This document shows, one piece after another, positions 10,705 through 22,000 of a DNA stretch of 64,000 bases (its first letter is position 1; each line of letters opens with the position of its first letter). Made by a program: the position numbers and the translations under genes. The notes beneath the pieces are model-generated. The model did not search any database. It saw only the letters and a list, made by a program, of their open reading frames with translations, and was not told the DNA's origin. The stretch covers positions 38,049,034 to 38,113,033 of the forward strand of contig OX419762.1 of the NCBI GenBank assembly GCA_948567375.1, given 5' to 3'. This DNA is from Lunularia cruciata (Eukaryota; Streptophyta; Marchantiopsida; Lunulariales; Lunulariaceae).

Positions 10705-11248
10705 TGTAATCTTCCAAGGATAGAACACCTTAAGAGAAACACAAGAGAAGAAACACAAAGTTTCACACTCAATACTTTGATGCCCCAAAGGAGCACCTTG
10801 ACTTTATTATATAGCAAAGAGGATTTCTTCAAAGGAAGCTCCATCCTTGGATTAGGTGCATGGATAGATGACATCTCAACAAGCTCTACCCTTATATTAA
10901 TTGCATGCATGGGTGAGACGTCTATTATGATCCTATCTAGTTGGTCAACCAAAACAAATCTTTAGAGAATCTTCTTGTAAGAATCTTAGAATCGCATTGG
11001 TGAGGCTATTGGAAAGCTCTCAATGAGACAATCAGAGTGTGCATATATTTGAGGCCCAATTCATCCGTTTAGACCTCCAAAATTGGCTTTGAAGTTTTCA
11101 GGTGGTTTTGGCTCCTATACTATTAGTAGAAGTACTTTTTTGGTGACACCTCTATCTGATCTAGCTAGCACATCATACATAACATCCTTCTAGATGTTAC
11201 CAAGCCAATTTTCACCTCTAGATAATATGTCTAGCAATTGGTATTACA
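10705..11248 (-). repeat. G1 3' LTR
   Basis: On the + strand it runs from TGTAATCTTCC to TTGGTATTACA (TG...CA ends). It aligns by eye along most of its length with 60696-61473. Shared words include GATGCCCCAAAGGAGCACCTT, CTTTATTATATAG and CAATTCATCCGTTTAG. Its left part matches 16624-16761. Confidence 0.8.
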
Positions 11249-11267
11249 AACCTCTCCCCTTTTAAGA
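11249..11267 (-). other. G1 polypurine tract
   Basis: Read on the minus strand this is TCTTAAAAGGGGAGAGGTT, directly abutting the 3' LTR start TGTAATACC. Position and purine content fit the primer for plus-strand DNA synthesis. Confidence 0.7.
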
Positions 11268-11941
11268 TGCAACATCCTCATTGCAAAGTTGTTGCTCAAA
11301 AAATTTCACTAACACCGGTGCATTGTTCAAGTTGGCTGTTTGCTCCCATGTTGCCTCATAAAGTGGGCACTCTTTCCAATGTACAAGATATTGTACACAC
11401 GGATGGCGAGTACCACAGATTTGTTTTTGGAGAATACGTTCAATGTCATATTCATTCGTGTCATCAATGAGTGTTGGACAAGGTCAAATTTATTATACGA
11501 GAGAAAAGTGGGGTGATCAAGATGCATATTTGCATAGTAAGGGAACATGGAATGTTGGGTGGATCTTCATATGTGGTGGTAGCTTGAGGTGATAGACAAT
11601 TGCTGTGAATTCAACAAAGGATGGGAAAATGCCCAATAAATGAGGTCTAAGCTTGCAAGGGCTAACTAACAGAGGTTTGTTGTAGATAGCCAGACTTGAT
11701 TCCCAACATTAAAATCCATGTGCAAGCAAACAAAAACCCTAAACACATGCATCTGCATATTGTTTTTGTTGCTTTTGGGTGATCTACAACATGTGTTTTG
11801 CATTCTTCACTCCTTGTTGGATTTTGGAAACAAAAGTGTTGATGACATCCACCTTCGTATCCACAAGGCCAATCTTCATCAAACTCAAAGGTGTGAAAGG
11901 ATGCTCTCTATACATGAGGAAGAATGGTATGGATGCATTTG

Positions 11942-12450
11942 CTAAATTGTTGTACGTAAATTTAGGAGTAAGGTGTCCCACCTTTCTTGCTCCTCTAGGA
12001 TGAAGCCCCAAAGTATTTTTTCAATAATGGAATTAGCTTGCTTTGTTTGTCCATTGGTTTGTGGATGATAAAGTATGGACATAACCAATTTGGTTTTGAA
12101 GAAACCAAAGAGTGTTCTCCAAAATAAACCAGTGAATTGAGTACTTCTATCAGTGATGAGCACTTGACACAATCCATGGTGAGAAAAGACTACATCTAAT
12201 TACAACTAAGCTAATTGTGGAGTAGCTGCATCCTTGGTGGTACGACACATATGAATAATTTTTTTGAATTGGTCAACAAAGACTACAATGGAGTCAAAAC
12301 TTGAGGTGGTCTTGGACAATTCACAAACCAGATCCATGGTTACGTGTTCCCAATGTTGTGTAGGAGTAGGAAAGGGTTGAAGGAGTCTTGTTGGAATGAT
12401 TAGAAACTTTATTTTGTTGCTAGAGTAGGCAGCTTCAAACATACTACATC
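11942..12450 (-). pseudogene. G1 integrase remnant
   Basis: Two frames together cover an integrase catalytic core. The upper part (12206-12442) holds HWEHVTMDLVCELSKT, which contains the first catalytic Asp region, and a VVFVDQF strand. The lower part (11942-12172) holds LITDRSTQFT, with the second Asp, then HPQTNGQTK before the expected Glu region. Frameshifts and stops separate them. The enzyme would join retroelement DNA to the host chromosome, but this copy cannot work. Confidence 0.8.
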
Positions 12451-12952
12451 ACATCATTGCTCATCTTAGGCCAATAGTAATGGCATTTGGTTGCATCCAA
12501 GGTTTTTGCATATACTCACTTTTATTCACAAAGTACACATCTTCTAGAAGTAAGAGCCATACGATACAAGATATGAGTAGTTAGATTGTACTTGTTTGAA
12601 GCCAGAGAAGCAATGGTCAATAATGTCTACATTTAGGGGGCAGTGGGAGCATAAACTTGTGGTCCAACATTAACCCATATGGGACGATAAACATCAGTTG
12701 GTAGAAGGACTCCCAAAAGCACATTTCTTTTGGTGACTGTAGTAACAACTACGTGTCAAACAACATTGCTCACGGAAAAGGAGTCACAGGTTCTAACTTC
12801 TAACTTCCACTCTAATGTATATTGGCAGAATCATGACATTCCATTAGGATGTTGATTTTAATGTTTGTATCATCCAAGATCCATAACCTACCATCACAAA
12901 AAGTGAGTCCTTAGGTACTAGTGACACCTTTGGATAATCAACCTCCTATGAT

Positions 12953-13459
12953 TTATGGATCAATTTTTATAACAACAAGAATCCTTGGCCAAAATTCAGG
13001 GTTCATCTTGACCTCTACTACCAAATTGTTTGCCATAGGCATTTGGGTAAATGCATATGCAAGTTTCTTCTTGCCTTTCACATATGTGATCATCATGTTG
13101 AAGCTTTGTCTCCACTCTACCCACCAAATCTGTTGATGAGATAGATCTTTCTGTGGCTTGAGGTAGACTAAAGGTTTTTGGTTTGTCTCCACTATCAATG
13201 CCTTCTTGCCAAGATAGTGCTTCCAATGCTTGGTTGCAAAGACAATGGCCAAATCTTCTTGTTTAGTGGTTTGATAGTTGCATTTTATCAATAACAACTT
13301 TTGAGGATGCCATCCATCATGCCACTCTTGTTGTACGACTACTCCTATTGTTATGCCTAATGCATTTATAGCCAACTTGATTGAATGTTTTGGGTCATAC
13401 CATTTCAAGAATGCATCTTTCAATTCCTGAAAGGCCAATTCTTGTGCGGTTCTCCACAT
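12953..13459 (-). pseudogene. G1 RNase H remnant
   Basis: A 168-codon open stretch follows the RT in element order. It carries FQELKDAF, a degenerate first catalytic strand (LAINALGITIGVVVQQ, where functional copies have TDAS), YQTTKQEDLAIVFATKHWKHYL, and VETNQKPL. Loss of the first Asp indicates inactivity. Confidence 0.8.
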
Positions 13460-13495
13460 CTACATTTCCTCCTTGCTAAGGAGTGCTGTTAGAGG

Positions 13496-14310
13496 CTATG
13501 CAACCTTGGAGAAGTCCTTTAAAAAGCAACAATGGAACCTTGTCAATCCTAAGAAACTCTTGAGTTGAGTTTGATCTTTTGGAGTGCTCCATTTGTGAAT
13601 AACCTCTATTTTATCTATCAATACTTGGATACCTTCTGCACTTACTCCATGCCTCAAGTAGTCTATTTCAGACTTGCCAAACTTGCACTTTGAGATTTTA
13701 GTGTACAATTGATTATGTCAAAGAATCTAGAGGATTTCTTGCATATATTGCTTGTGTTCTCTCATTGTCCTACTATAGACAAGGATGCCATTTAGGAAAA
13801 TGATAATAAATTTATCAAGTATAGATGAAATATATCATTCATCAAACTCATGAAAGTGGCTAGTGTGTTGGTGAGGCCAAACTGCATCACCAAGTACTCA
13901 TAGTGACCATACCTTGTTTGGAAGGCAATTTTGTGGATGTCTTCCTCCCCAATTTAGATTTGGTTGTAACCACTCCATAGATCAAGTTTAGTGAAGTGTT
14001 TTGCCTTGTTGAGTTGATAAAATAGGTCATCTATGTGAGGTAAAGGGTATTTTTTCTTCACCATTTGTTGATTTAAGCCCCAATACTCAATGCACATACA
14101 CATTGTACCGTTCTTTTTCTTCCCAACCAAGATAAGAGCCCCATATGGTGATACACTAGGTTAGATAAATCCTTTTTGCACCATATCTTCAATTTGAGCC
14201 GTACATTCCTCCAACTTATGAGGTGATAGATGATATGGGGCCTCACAATGAGGTGTCCTCCTAAGATTATCTTGATTTTATCATCTACTCTCCTTTTTGG
14301 TGGTAATCAT
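13496..14310 (-). pseudogene. G1 reverse transcriptase remnant
   Basis: The C-terminal part (13496-13708) reads ISKCKFGKSEIDYLRHGVS and LKSFLGLTRF, standard for the RT thumb and connection. Near 13880 the palm motif VMQFGLTNT is legible. Near 13790 the catalytic box is read as FLNGILVYS, where active enzymes have F-x-D-D. Both metal-binding aspartates are therefore replaced. Stops interrupt the rest. Confidence 0.8.
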
Positions 14311-14495
14311 GAGGGTATGTCATCTAGGAAGACATCTTGAAATTCATTGACCATATCTTTCAATTTCTCAAGAACTTGTTCATTGAGTTGTGCACTCTGG
14401 CCTTCTCTTATTAAGTCCATAAAACATCTATCTATCTTACATATAGCTATTGTTCCTATGACATAAAAAGGTAATTCTTGCCTATGTGCATTCTC

Positions 14496-14960
14496 TTAAT
14501 CCCAATTGATCTTCCATTGGCAAGTTCTCACTACTTTCTTCCTCCAATCTATCATGGGGTTATAATGCTCAATCCATGAGATACCTAAGATTGCATCATA
14601 TCGAGCTAACCATATCACTTGCCACTCAATTGCTTTATGATACTCTCCTATAGAGTGTGCTACCTTTCTAGGTAACAACTCAATCTTCTCTGTATACCCA
14701 TTATGTAATTCTACTTCTTCATTCTCATCCTTCTCTAGATCCATCTCTAACCTTATTGCAATAAGTGAGACACAAAATTCTTTGTTGCCCCAAGGTCTAT
14801 CAATACTCTCACTTGATTGCCTTTTGTGACTCAATTCATGATAATCAATTGTGAGTTTGTCGTCCTCAATCTTTGCACACTTGTCCTTGTCCTTCCTCCA
14901 ATTTTTTGCTTCTCCATTGAGCCAATAAGGTAGTGAGGTAAATTTACTGGTCATCTTCAT
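14496..14960 (-). pseudogene. G1 retropepsin region remnant
   Basis: One 154-codon frame ends in AILGISWIEHYNPMIDWRKK, the usual C-terminal flank of the gypsy protease. In a shifted frame near 14795-14830 the active-site strand reads VRVLIDLGATKNF (Asp retained). The frame change between the two halves shows a broken gene. Confidence 0.7.
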
Positions 14961-15060
14961 TTTTCAATGTGATTTTCACATCTTCCTCTTCAATTCATCT
15001 CTCCATGTTGTTCAAATATTGCATGTATGGAGGCCAAGGGCCTCTAGGAAAATGAGTATG

Positions 15061-15102
15061 ACAATTGATGGCTAGGTGCCCAACTTGGCAACAATTATAA
15101 CA
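15061..15102 (-). pseudogene. G1 gag zinc knuckle
   Basis: The minus strand reads CYNCCQVGHLAINC, a CX2CX4HX4C nucleic-acid-binding knuckle with all four ligands present. It lies between the protease and the rest of gag as expected. Confidence 0.75.
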
Positions 15103-16623
15103 ATGATATTATCTTGCTTGAGTCCCTTCCCCTCATGGGACCCCATCTCTCCTTTCTTTGACCCGTCCTTGTTCTCCTTGGAGCAGTCATGCTCCTTGTT
15201 CTCAGAACCAATGTTGCCCAATTCTATAGGGATTGGTCCACCAAAGTGTTGTGTTTCAGCCTAATAACGTTCAGTTGGAACTACTCCTTCACCTCCCCCA
15301 AGCGCCTCTACTATTCTTTGAGTACAAGCAAGTGCTTCAAAAACCATGCAAGGGTTTTGTACCATTACTTCTTGTTGAGTTTTCTCTTTTAACCATCATT
15401 TGAAATTATCTTGAGCTTCTATTGGACTCATGTCGGTTATTGCAACCTATAGATTGAGGAATGTATCCATATACTCTTGTACACTATTCTTATGCTTCAA
15501 TCTTCCATAGTCAGGTTTGGGTCATCTACATAAAATCCATAGATTGGAAGTTCTTCAACAACCCTTCCTACATGACCATCCAAGTGACCTCTCTTCCTTC
15601 TACCAACATTGATTGTTCTCAAGCATCATACCATGTGAAGGCTTTATCAGTCAAGTAACCACATGCAAACATGCCTACAAAATTATTTGTGATTTCAATT
15701 TTGAACAATCAAAAGTATTGATTCATTCTTGAAATCTAAGTCTCTATTACTCCCATGGAATGTTGTCCCTTGTAAGGCTTGATATTGCATGTCTTCTTCA
15801 TTTGTAGTAACAATGTGGCCTCATCATTGACTGGGGTCGGTGTCATTAGCATGAGTGATTCTCCATGTTCTTTGGCTGCTTGTATTGGGTTTTGGGATGA
15901 CTCCACTTTGTGCATTACCTGATCATTCCTAAAAGTACATACTTGACTTTGCAATGCTTCTATGGTCATCTTGATCTCCCAAAACTTGTTAAACATCCCT
16001 TGCACTCCTTGTATCAACTCTTGCAATTCCAGATCTATGATTCCTACACAAAGCAATTGCTCAATTGCTACTTCCTACTTCAATAGAGGGTTAATATGAT
16101 CCCTCAAGAGGGAGAATGGACTATTAGGACTACAATTGGGACTTCAAAGGCTATCACTCGTTGATAACATTACTCACTAAAATTGTGGACTAAACATTAC
16201 TTTTGATCTAACCACATAATAGATTTCTACTTGAGTGTTGAAAGGGAGAGGAGGTTGGTATATTCAAATCCATCATAACAGGATAATCAAATCCCACTCT
16301 TTATCAAAGATCAACATAGGTAAAATCATTTGCTTTGGTGAATTCATCACTATATCCAAGAACTTTGCTCCAAAATGGAAAACAGGATATACTTTCACTT
16401 GGTCACACTAGATGTACATAATCTTGATGTGGAATAGATTCAAGAACAGAATTAGGGTGCCAGATACTCTCCCAAAGCCTCCATCCCATCCTCTCTCTCT
16501 AACACACTCCTAATCTGTAAATTGCACTATGGTTTCTCTCAAGATTACTCAGTCTTAATAGCCTATGTTCCTCCAAGAGGGATGATCCACTCTCTTGGAT
16601 TGAAACATCTGATTTGATATCAT
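15103..16623 (-). pseudogene. G1 gag remnant and leader
   Basis: The 15736-16056 frame (106 codons) begins the gag with a likely coiled coil (ELIQGVQGMFNKFWEIK...TIEALQSQV). Broken gag frames continue down to the knuckle. From 16057 to 16623 there is noncoding leader. A TGATATCAAATCAG stretch just inside the LTR resembles an initiator-Met tRNA primer site. Confidence 0.6.
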
Positions 16624-16761
16624 TGTAATATTGTCAAGATAGCTGACCTTGAGAGAAACACAAGAAAAAAAACACAAAGCTTCACACTCAATACTCCGAT
16701 GCCCCAAAAGAAGCACCTTCACTTTATTATATAGCAAACAGATTCCCTCAAAGGAAGGTAC
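16624..16761 (-). repeat. G1 5' LTR, truncated
   Basis: Matches the inner end of the LTR at 10705-11248 (GAGAAACACAAG, TTCACACTCAATACT, GATGCCCCAAAAG, TATTATATAGCAAA, CAAAGGAAG). It stops at 16761 where the G2 LTR starts with TGTAACACCC. The missing outer part of this LTR is not found on the far side of G2. Confidence 0.8.
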
Positions 16762-17440
16762 TGTAACACCCATTTGTGCATGTGTGTGGTATTGTGATAT
16801 TTAGCTTGGTATTACAAGTACTTAAGAGATATTATTTATATAGAGATAAAGGATGGTTCTATATTAGTCATGGTTAGCTAAAGTTAGTCATAGCTAAGAT
16901 AGATGGGACCTTACTTTAGAGGAAGTAGAAAAGATGAGCACCACTATTTTGGATTTTAGTGTGTTGACTTGGTATTATTCCTAGGTGTTTGGCTTTGGGG
17001 AAAGAGTTGAGAACTCTTGGGCCCGCAAGCCTTTTTGTTTTGGATTCTTCTTTAGTCCAAGGATAGCCCATGTGAAGGAATCCTTGCTTTAGTGGTTGGG
17101 TCAAGATAAGGGGAATATGCCCATGTGAATGGATATTCCTTTCTACTTTTTGACTTTACTTGACTTTTAGTCTAGTAACTTGAGTTACTACGGTAATTAG
17201 TAACTTTGGTACGTAACTATTTCACAAGTATATAAACAAGGGGTGAGGAGGTACTCATCATCCTTTCATTTGCAACTATCTCTCTCTCATTGAGTTCTCT
17301 AGTGAGCAATGTCTTGAGTCTTGGAGTGTTAGCCTTGGAGGAGTATGATGGAGTTGGGGTTCCTTGCCTTCTTAGTCCATGGTGCGCTACCATAATAGCC
17401 ATCAGAGGTTCATCCTGAGTGAGAGACAGGCCGGCTCACA
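16762..17440 (+). repeat. G2 5' LTR
   Basis: 679 bp from TGTAACACCC to CCGGCTCACA. The offset to the 3' copy is a constant 7124 bp, showing no length change. It holds the promoter (TATATAAA at 17229-17236), so transcripts probably start near 17260. Confidence 0.95.
17229..17236 (+). promoter_or_regulatory. TATA box in G2 LTR
   Basis: TATATAAA lies about 210 bp before the LTR end and is followed by CT-rich sequence typical of a transcription start. The same box is at 24353-24360 in the 3' LTR. Confidence 0.6.
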
Positions 17441-17444
17441 TTTT

Positions 17445-17460
17445 TGGTTCCGTTGCCGGG
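17445..17460 (+). other. G2 primer binding site, tRNA-Asp-like
   Basis: TGGTTCCGTTGCCGGG starts four bases after the 5' LTR. It is complementary to the 3' end of plant tRNA-Asp (TGGCGCCGTTGCCGGG) except for two positions. This site primes minus-strand DNA synthesis. The tRNA assignment is from memory. Confidence 0.6.
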
Positions 17461-18300
17461 ACCTCTCTAGAAGGCAAGATAATGTTCCGTGTCCAATTCT
17501 ACATTAGGCAGAAGGAGGCTATGAGAGCTCACTTGGAGAGAACATTAGGAGAGGAGAGGGCTGAACTTATGTTAGAGAACCAAGATCCATTTGTATACCC
17601 TGTAGTTCATTATGATGTCTTTGAGGTGATTTTGTACATCTTGTACACATGAGAGGAATTGGAGAGATTGTGTGAGGTGGATTGCAGATTTTGGGGATTA
17701 AGGTGATTTTGGGCAAAATCTCAAGTTTGAGATCTGGACTTGAGATTTCTACACATGATAGCTTGGGTTATCTTTCAGTTAGCACACTTGAAATTATTGA
17801 GAGAGCTTCTATGCGCACTGGGCTAGAATTTTTGAAAGTTGATAAGGTAAAGTGCTCCCGCAACTGCATGCTCTCTGGAAAATTGTACAGAGTCTGCCAT
17901 TTCTTCAATTTTCAGTGAATTGTCCTGAAAATTTCCAAGAAAATTTAGTGCATTGTATCCTACCTGGTGCCACAAAAATTAGAGAGAGATCATTTTTGCG
18001 CAGTGCGTTATGAGTTTTTGAAGTGAGGGGGGTGGTTTTCAGACCAAATCTGAAATATGGGTGCTGAATAGAAAGGTGTCTAGGCCAAATGGCTCGATGA
18101 AAAGATCTAAAATTTTGCAGGGAGGGACGCCTTAGAGTTGTGATCAAGTGTGGAAAATTTCAGAGGACTGTGACATATTAGTTGGGAGATTTGAGTGACA
18201 TTGTGAGGAAGGGTCAATTCTGCAGAGTGGAGATCTCATGCATGAGAAGTTTGAGATCAACAAAAAGCATGTTTGAGTGTTTAGATTCATCTTTGGGAAC
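17461..18300 (+). other. G2 5' leader
   Basis: About 840 nt between primer site and the first ORF. It contains only short frames (one 77-codon frame at 17419-17652 overlaps the LTR end and is probably chance). Packaging signals are expected here. A diverged version survives in the decayed copy at about 29900-30830, including a 109-bp tandem duplication there. Confidence 0.5.
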
Positions 18301-18774
18301 ATGGAGGGTCATCAAGAGTGGAAATTGAGATTATGCAAGGTTCCCCAAGGGTTTGAGGTGATTGTAGGGGTGGATTTGAGGAAAAGAGAGTTTACAATAG
18401 AATTTGAAGAGAGTGTTGAGAGGATCCAAAAACCTACACCACTTGGAGGAAAGAGTGAGTCTAAGTGCTTTCTATGTGGAGAGAAGGGACATAAGGCAAG
18501 TTCATGTCCATTAACCTTTGAGAGCAAGAGATTGAGGGAAAGGAGAGGCTTACTTGACTTGGGTTTGCATGTTGGACCTTCTTCACCAAGATTGGGAGGG
18601 AGAAGATCTAAGACCAAGGAGTTGTGTGAGGTTTGTGGAGTTGAAGGACTTTCAAAAGGACATGAGTGTAGTGGAGTAAAAGCACTTTTGGAAACTTTGG
18701 TGAAGGATCTTGGAGAGAGTCTTAGTACAGCTACAGAAATACTACCACCTTCATCAGCTAGTTCTCAAGATTAG
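18301..18774 (+). CDS. G2 extra ORF1, zinc-knuckle protein
   Basis: A 157-codon ORF lies upstream of gag-pol. The ATG at 18301 is chosen because the frame before it has only non-ATG starts. Around residues 55-70 it has a perfect CX2CX4HX4C knuckle (CFLCGEKGHKASSC). Around residues 103-117 it has a second Cys/His group (CEVCGVEGLSKGHEC). The N-terminus is charged and the C-terminus Ser/Thr-rich. This suggests RNA or DNA binding. Most plant gypsy elements lack such an ORF here; Ogre-type Tat elements do carry an upstream ORF, of unknown role. Recognisable remains of the same ORF sit in the decayed relative at about 29560-29860 (minus), so it belongs to the family and is not a chance frame. A 236-nt gap separates it from gag-pol. 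Confidence 0.75.
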   Translation: MEGHQEWKLRLCKVPQGFEVIVGVDLRKREFTIEFEESVERIQKPTPLGGKSESKCFLCGEKGHKASSCPLTFESKRLRERRGLLDLGLHVGPSSPRLGGRRSKTKELCEVCGVEGLSKGHECSGVKALLETLVKDLGESLSTATEILPPSSASSQD

Positions 18775-19010
18775 TGATGGAGATAATCTTTCAACTTATG
18801 GATAAACTATCCATGAGAGTTAGATTAATATGCACTCTAGGATTTGATGTTGCTATAGAAATATTGGAGCAACCTGAACCTTTTGTGTTCCCTAGAGTGG
18901 ATTATTCTCAGATGGTGTTAGTCATGTATATACTCTATTAGTAATAGAGTGAGAGAAAAGAAAAGAGAAAAAAAAAAATTAAGAGAAAAGAAAGATAGTG
19001 AGGGGTTAAG

Positions 19011-22000
19011 ATGGGGAAACTTCCGGTTTTCTTTGGCAAGGATGGAGAAGATGTGGAGGCCTTTGTGAGAGACTTCAAGAGAGCTTGCATAGGAAACAAT
19101 GAGAGGAGGAAGAATGAGTGGGCCTCATTATTACCAGATTTCTTTGAGGATGCAGCACTTACATGGTATGAGTCAGAATACCAAAAGAGAGAGAGGAGAG
19201 AGGGGGAAGAGGAGTCTTGGGAGACTTTGACTTCAGCACTCATTGAGAACTTTCTTCCTGATGAGAGTTATGAGAGATTGATGAGTGAGGTTACATTTCT
19301 CAAGCAAGGAGATGGAGAGAAAGTGAGGGTCTATGTGGAAAGAGTGGAAAAGTTGGAGTCCAGATTTCGCATAGTGTTGAGGAAGGGTGGGGATGATGTG
19401 GAGACTACAATGATTGGCATAGGGGCCATGCTCACCAAGAATTTTGTGGGAGGATTGAGACCACAAATTAGAAGCAAGGTGAGATATGAGAAACCTTCTT
19501 CCAAGGTTGAAGCTATCAAGATCGCAATTCGTATGGAGGAGAGTTTGGAAGGGGATGAGAGTGATTTGGTGGTGAAGGAGGTTGTGCATCCTCCTCAAGG
19601 CTACAAGTATGGTGGAACTTCTGATACTTTGGTGACAAGGGTTGCACCACAAGTAGTAGTTGCTCCAATTCTTGCACCTCCACCAAAAGATCCACTCCAA
19701 ACCATCACAGAACAACTTGCGGATCTCAAGATCAATGTGGTGCAACTATGGGAGAAGAGAGAGGTGGATCAGAATGTAGGGAGAGGACCTAGGAGTTATG
19801 GAAACTATCCATATAGAGGAGGCCAACCAGCCAACAATTTCAATGATAGAAATTGTTTTGGTTGTGGAGGAAGAGGCCATATCCAAAGGAATTGCCCAAA
19901 TTCCACTTACCATGGAGGAAGGGGTTATGAGGGAGCCAATAGAGGGAAAGAGGGAGGTAGTGAAACCCAAGTGGCTCCTAATCCCAACAAAGGTAAGGGG
20001 ATAGCATCCATAGATGTGGTTGAGAGCAAGTATGAGAAGGGAGAGTGCTCAAACTCCAAGGGTCTTAATTTGGAGCTTTTGGCACAAGAGAAGAAGAGAG
20101 CTCGTTTTGCAGAGGATGTTCACTCTTCTCAAGGATTTACTTCAAGCAAGGATACTCCTATGTCTACTAGGAGCACTCGCACCTCAACACCATCAACAAC
20201 AAAGACTCCAAGGAAGAAGTTGGGGATGGAGGACTTCTTGATCTCAAAGCAACAATGGAACTACAATGTGTTGGAAGATGTTGGTAGTCACAAGGCTAAC
20301 ATCACAGTGGGCCAATTAATTGCTTTGAACCCTACCTTGAGAAAGGAGCTTAGAGGTGGTTTGAGTTCTACAAGGAGCAAAAAGAAGAAGAAGGCAAAAG
20401 TTCCAGTATCAATGGGGGTGGTGGATGCCAAGCCAGCACCATGGGAGGCTTGTGAATATGCCTCCAAGATTGATGTGAGAGTGAATGGTCACAACATCAA
20501 GGATGCATTGGTTGATGGAGGATCAGCAGTGAATGCCATGTCAGAAAGGTTGATGAAGAAGTTGGGTATGATACCCTCAAGACCTTCAACATTTGTGGTG
20601 AGCATGGCAAACAAGCAACAAGTTCGACCAGTAGGGGTGATGGATAAGGTGGTAGTTTCAGTTATGGGAGTTCAAAATCTCATGACTTTCCAAGTCTTGA
20701 AGGATTCAAGCTATGACTTACTTCTTGGGAGGCCATGGTTGAGAGCAGCACGCACAACTGATCGATGGCACAAAGGGTACTTGAGGATTGGGCCATCAAA
20801 CCATAGAGTCACTGTTCCTGTGACTAACACCACCAACACTTCACATTCAGATACCCCATCTTCTAATTATTGGGAATCAGATTTTGAAGAAGGAGCTTCA
20901 GGTGTGGACACAAGCATGGAAGAGGAGACTTCCACGGAGGAGGATGAATCTGAATCTGATTCAGATGTGTATCCCTTGTGTGCTATGGATTTTGCACCTA
21001 AGCCAGAGGTTTTGAAGGACCCAGATAAATCACCATTGACACTTGAGGAGGTAGAGAGAAGGTTATCTACCCTCAAGTATGGCCCAAATGTTACCAAGGA
21101 GGAGAAGGTGAGATTTGAGGAGATTTTCCGCAAGTTCATCCATGTGTTTGCTTTTAGTTACAAGGATTTGAAGGAAGTCACCTTGGAGGAGCACAAGATA
21201 GAGGTGGAGTCACATGCAAGACCAATCCGCCAAAAGCAACGTCGCATTAGCCCACCAATATCTTTGGTTGTGAAGGAGGAGATTGATAAGCTCAAGGAGG
21301 CTGGATTTATCTTTGAGGTGGAGAATTCAGAATGGGTGTCTCCAATTGTCATTGTGAAGAAAAAGAATGGCAAGCTTTGGGTATGTGTGGATTACAAGAA
21401 GCTTAATGCTGTTACCAAGAAGGACTACTACCCATTGCCATTCATTGATGAGATCTTGGAGGAGGTTGCAGGTCATGAGAGGTACAGTTTTGGAGATGGT
21501 TATAGTGGATATAACCAAATAAAGATTGCACCAGAGCATCAACAACTCACCACATTCACCACACCTTGGGGAACTTACGCTTTCAAGGTCATGCCTTTTG
21601 GGCTTTGCAATGCTCCAGCCACATTCCAACGGTTCATGAACAAGGTATTTGAACCTTTCATTGGGAAATTTGTGAGAGATTTCATTGATGACTTTTGTGT
21701 CTATGGGAGCAAGGAGGAGCACTTTGAGCACCTAATCAAAGTCTTGCAACGCTTGGATGAGGCAAATGCATCACTCAACCCAGAGAAGTGCATTTTTGGA
21801 TGTGAAGAAGGTCTACTTTTGGGGCACATCATCTCCAAGGATGGAATAGCAGTTGATCCTGAGAAGGTGAGGAAAATCTCAGACCTTCCATTCCCTTCAA
21901 GCTTGACAAAGTTACGCCAATTCTTGGGAATGGTTGGGTACTATAGGAGGTTCATCTTCTCATTTTCCAACAAGGCTTATGCATTGACCATCTACATGAA

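Larger units (their letters stand above)
10705..16761 (-). mobile_element. G1: decayed Ty3/gypsy retrotransposon
   Basis: A minus-strand LTR element with most parts in order. It has a 3' LTR (10705-11248), polypurine tract, integrase, RNase H, reverse transcriptase, protease, gag with a CCHC knuckle, leader, and the inner part of the 5' LTR (16624-16761). That 5' LTR is cut off exactly where element G2 begins. All domains are broken by stops and frameshifts, so it is dead. The gene order PR-RT-RH-INT identifies Ty3/gypsy (Metaviridae). Another LTR of the same family lies at 60696-61473. Confidence 0.85.

Noticed and set aside
19233-19745. 170-codon ORF antisense to G2 gag
   Set aside because: Mirror of the gag reading frame, no own motifs, and not open in the decayed relative.
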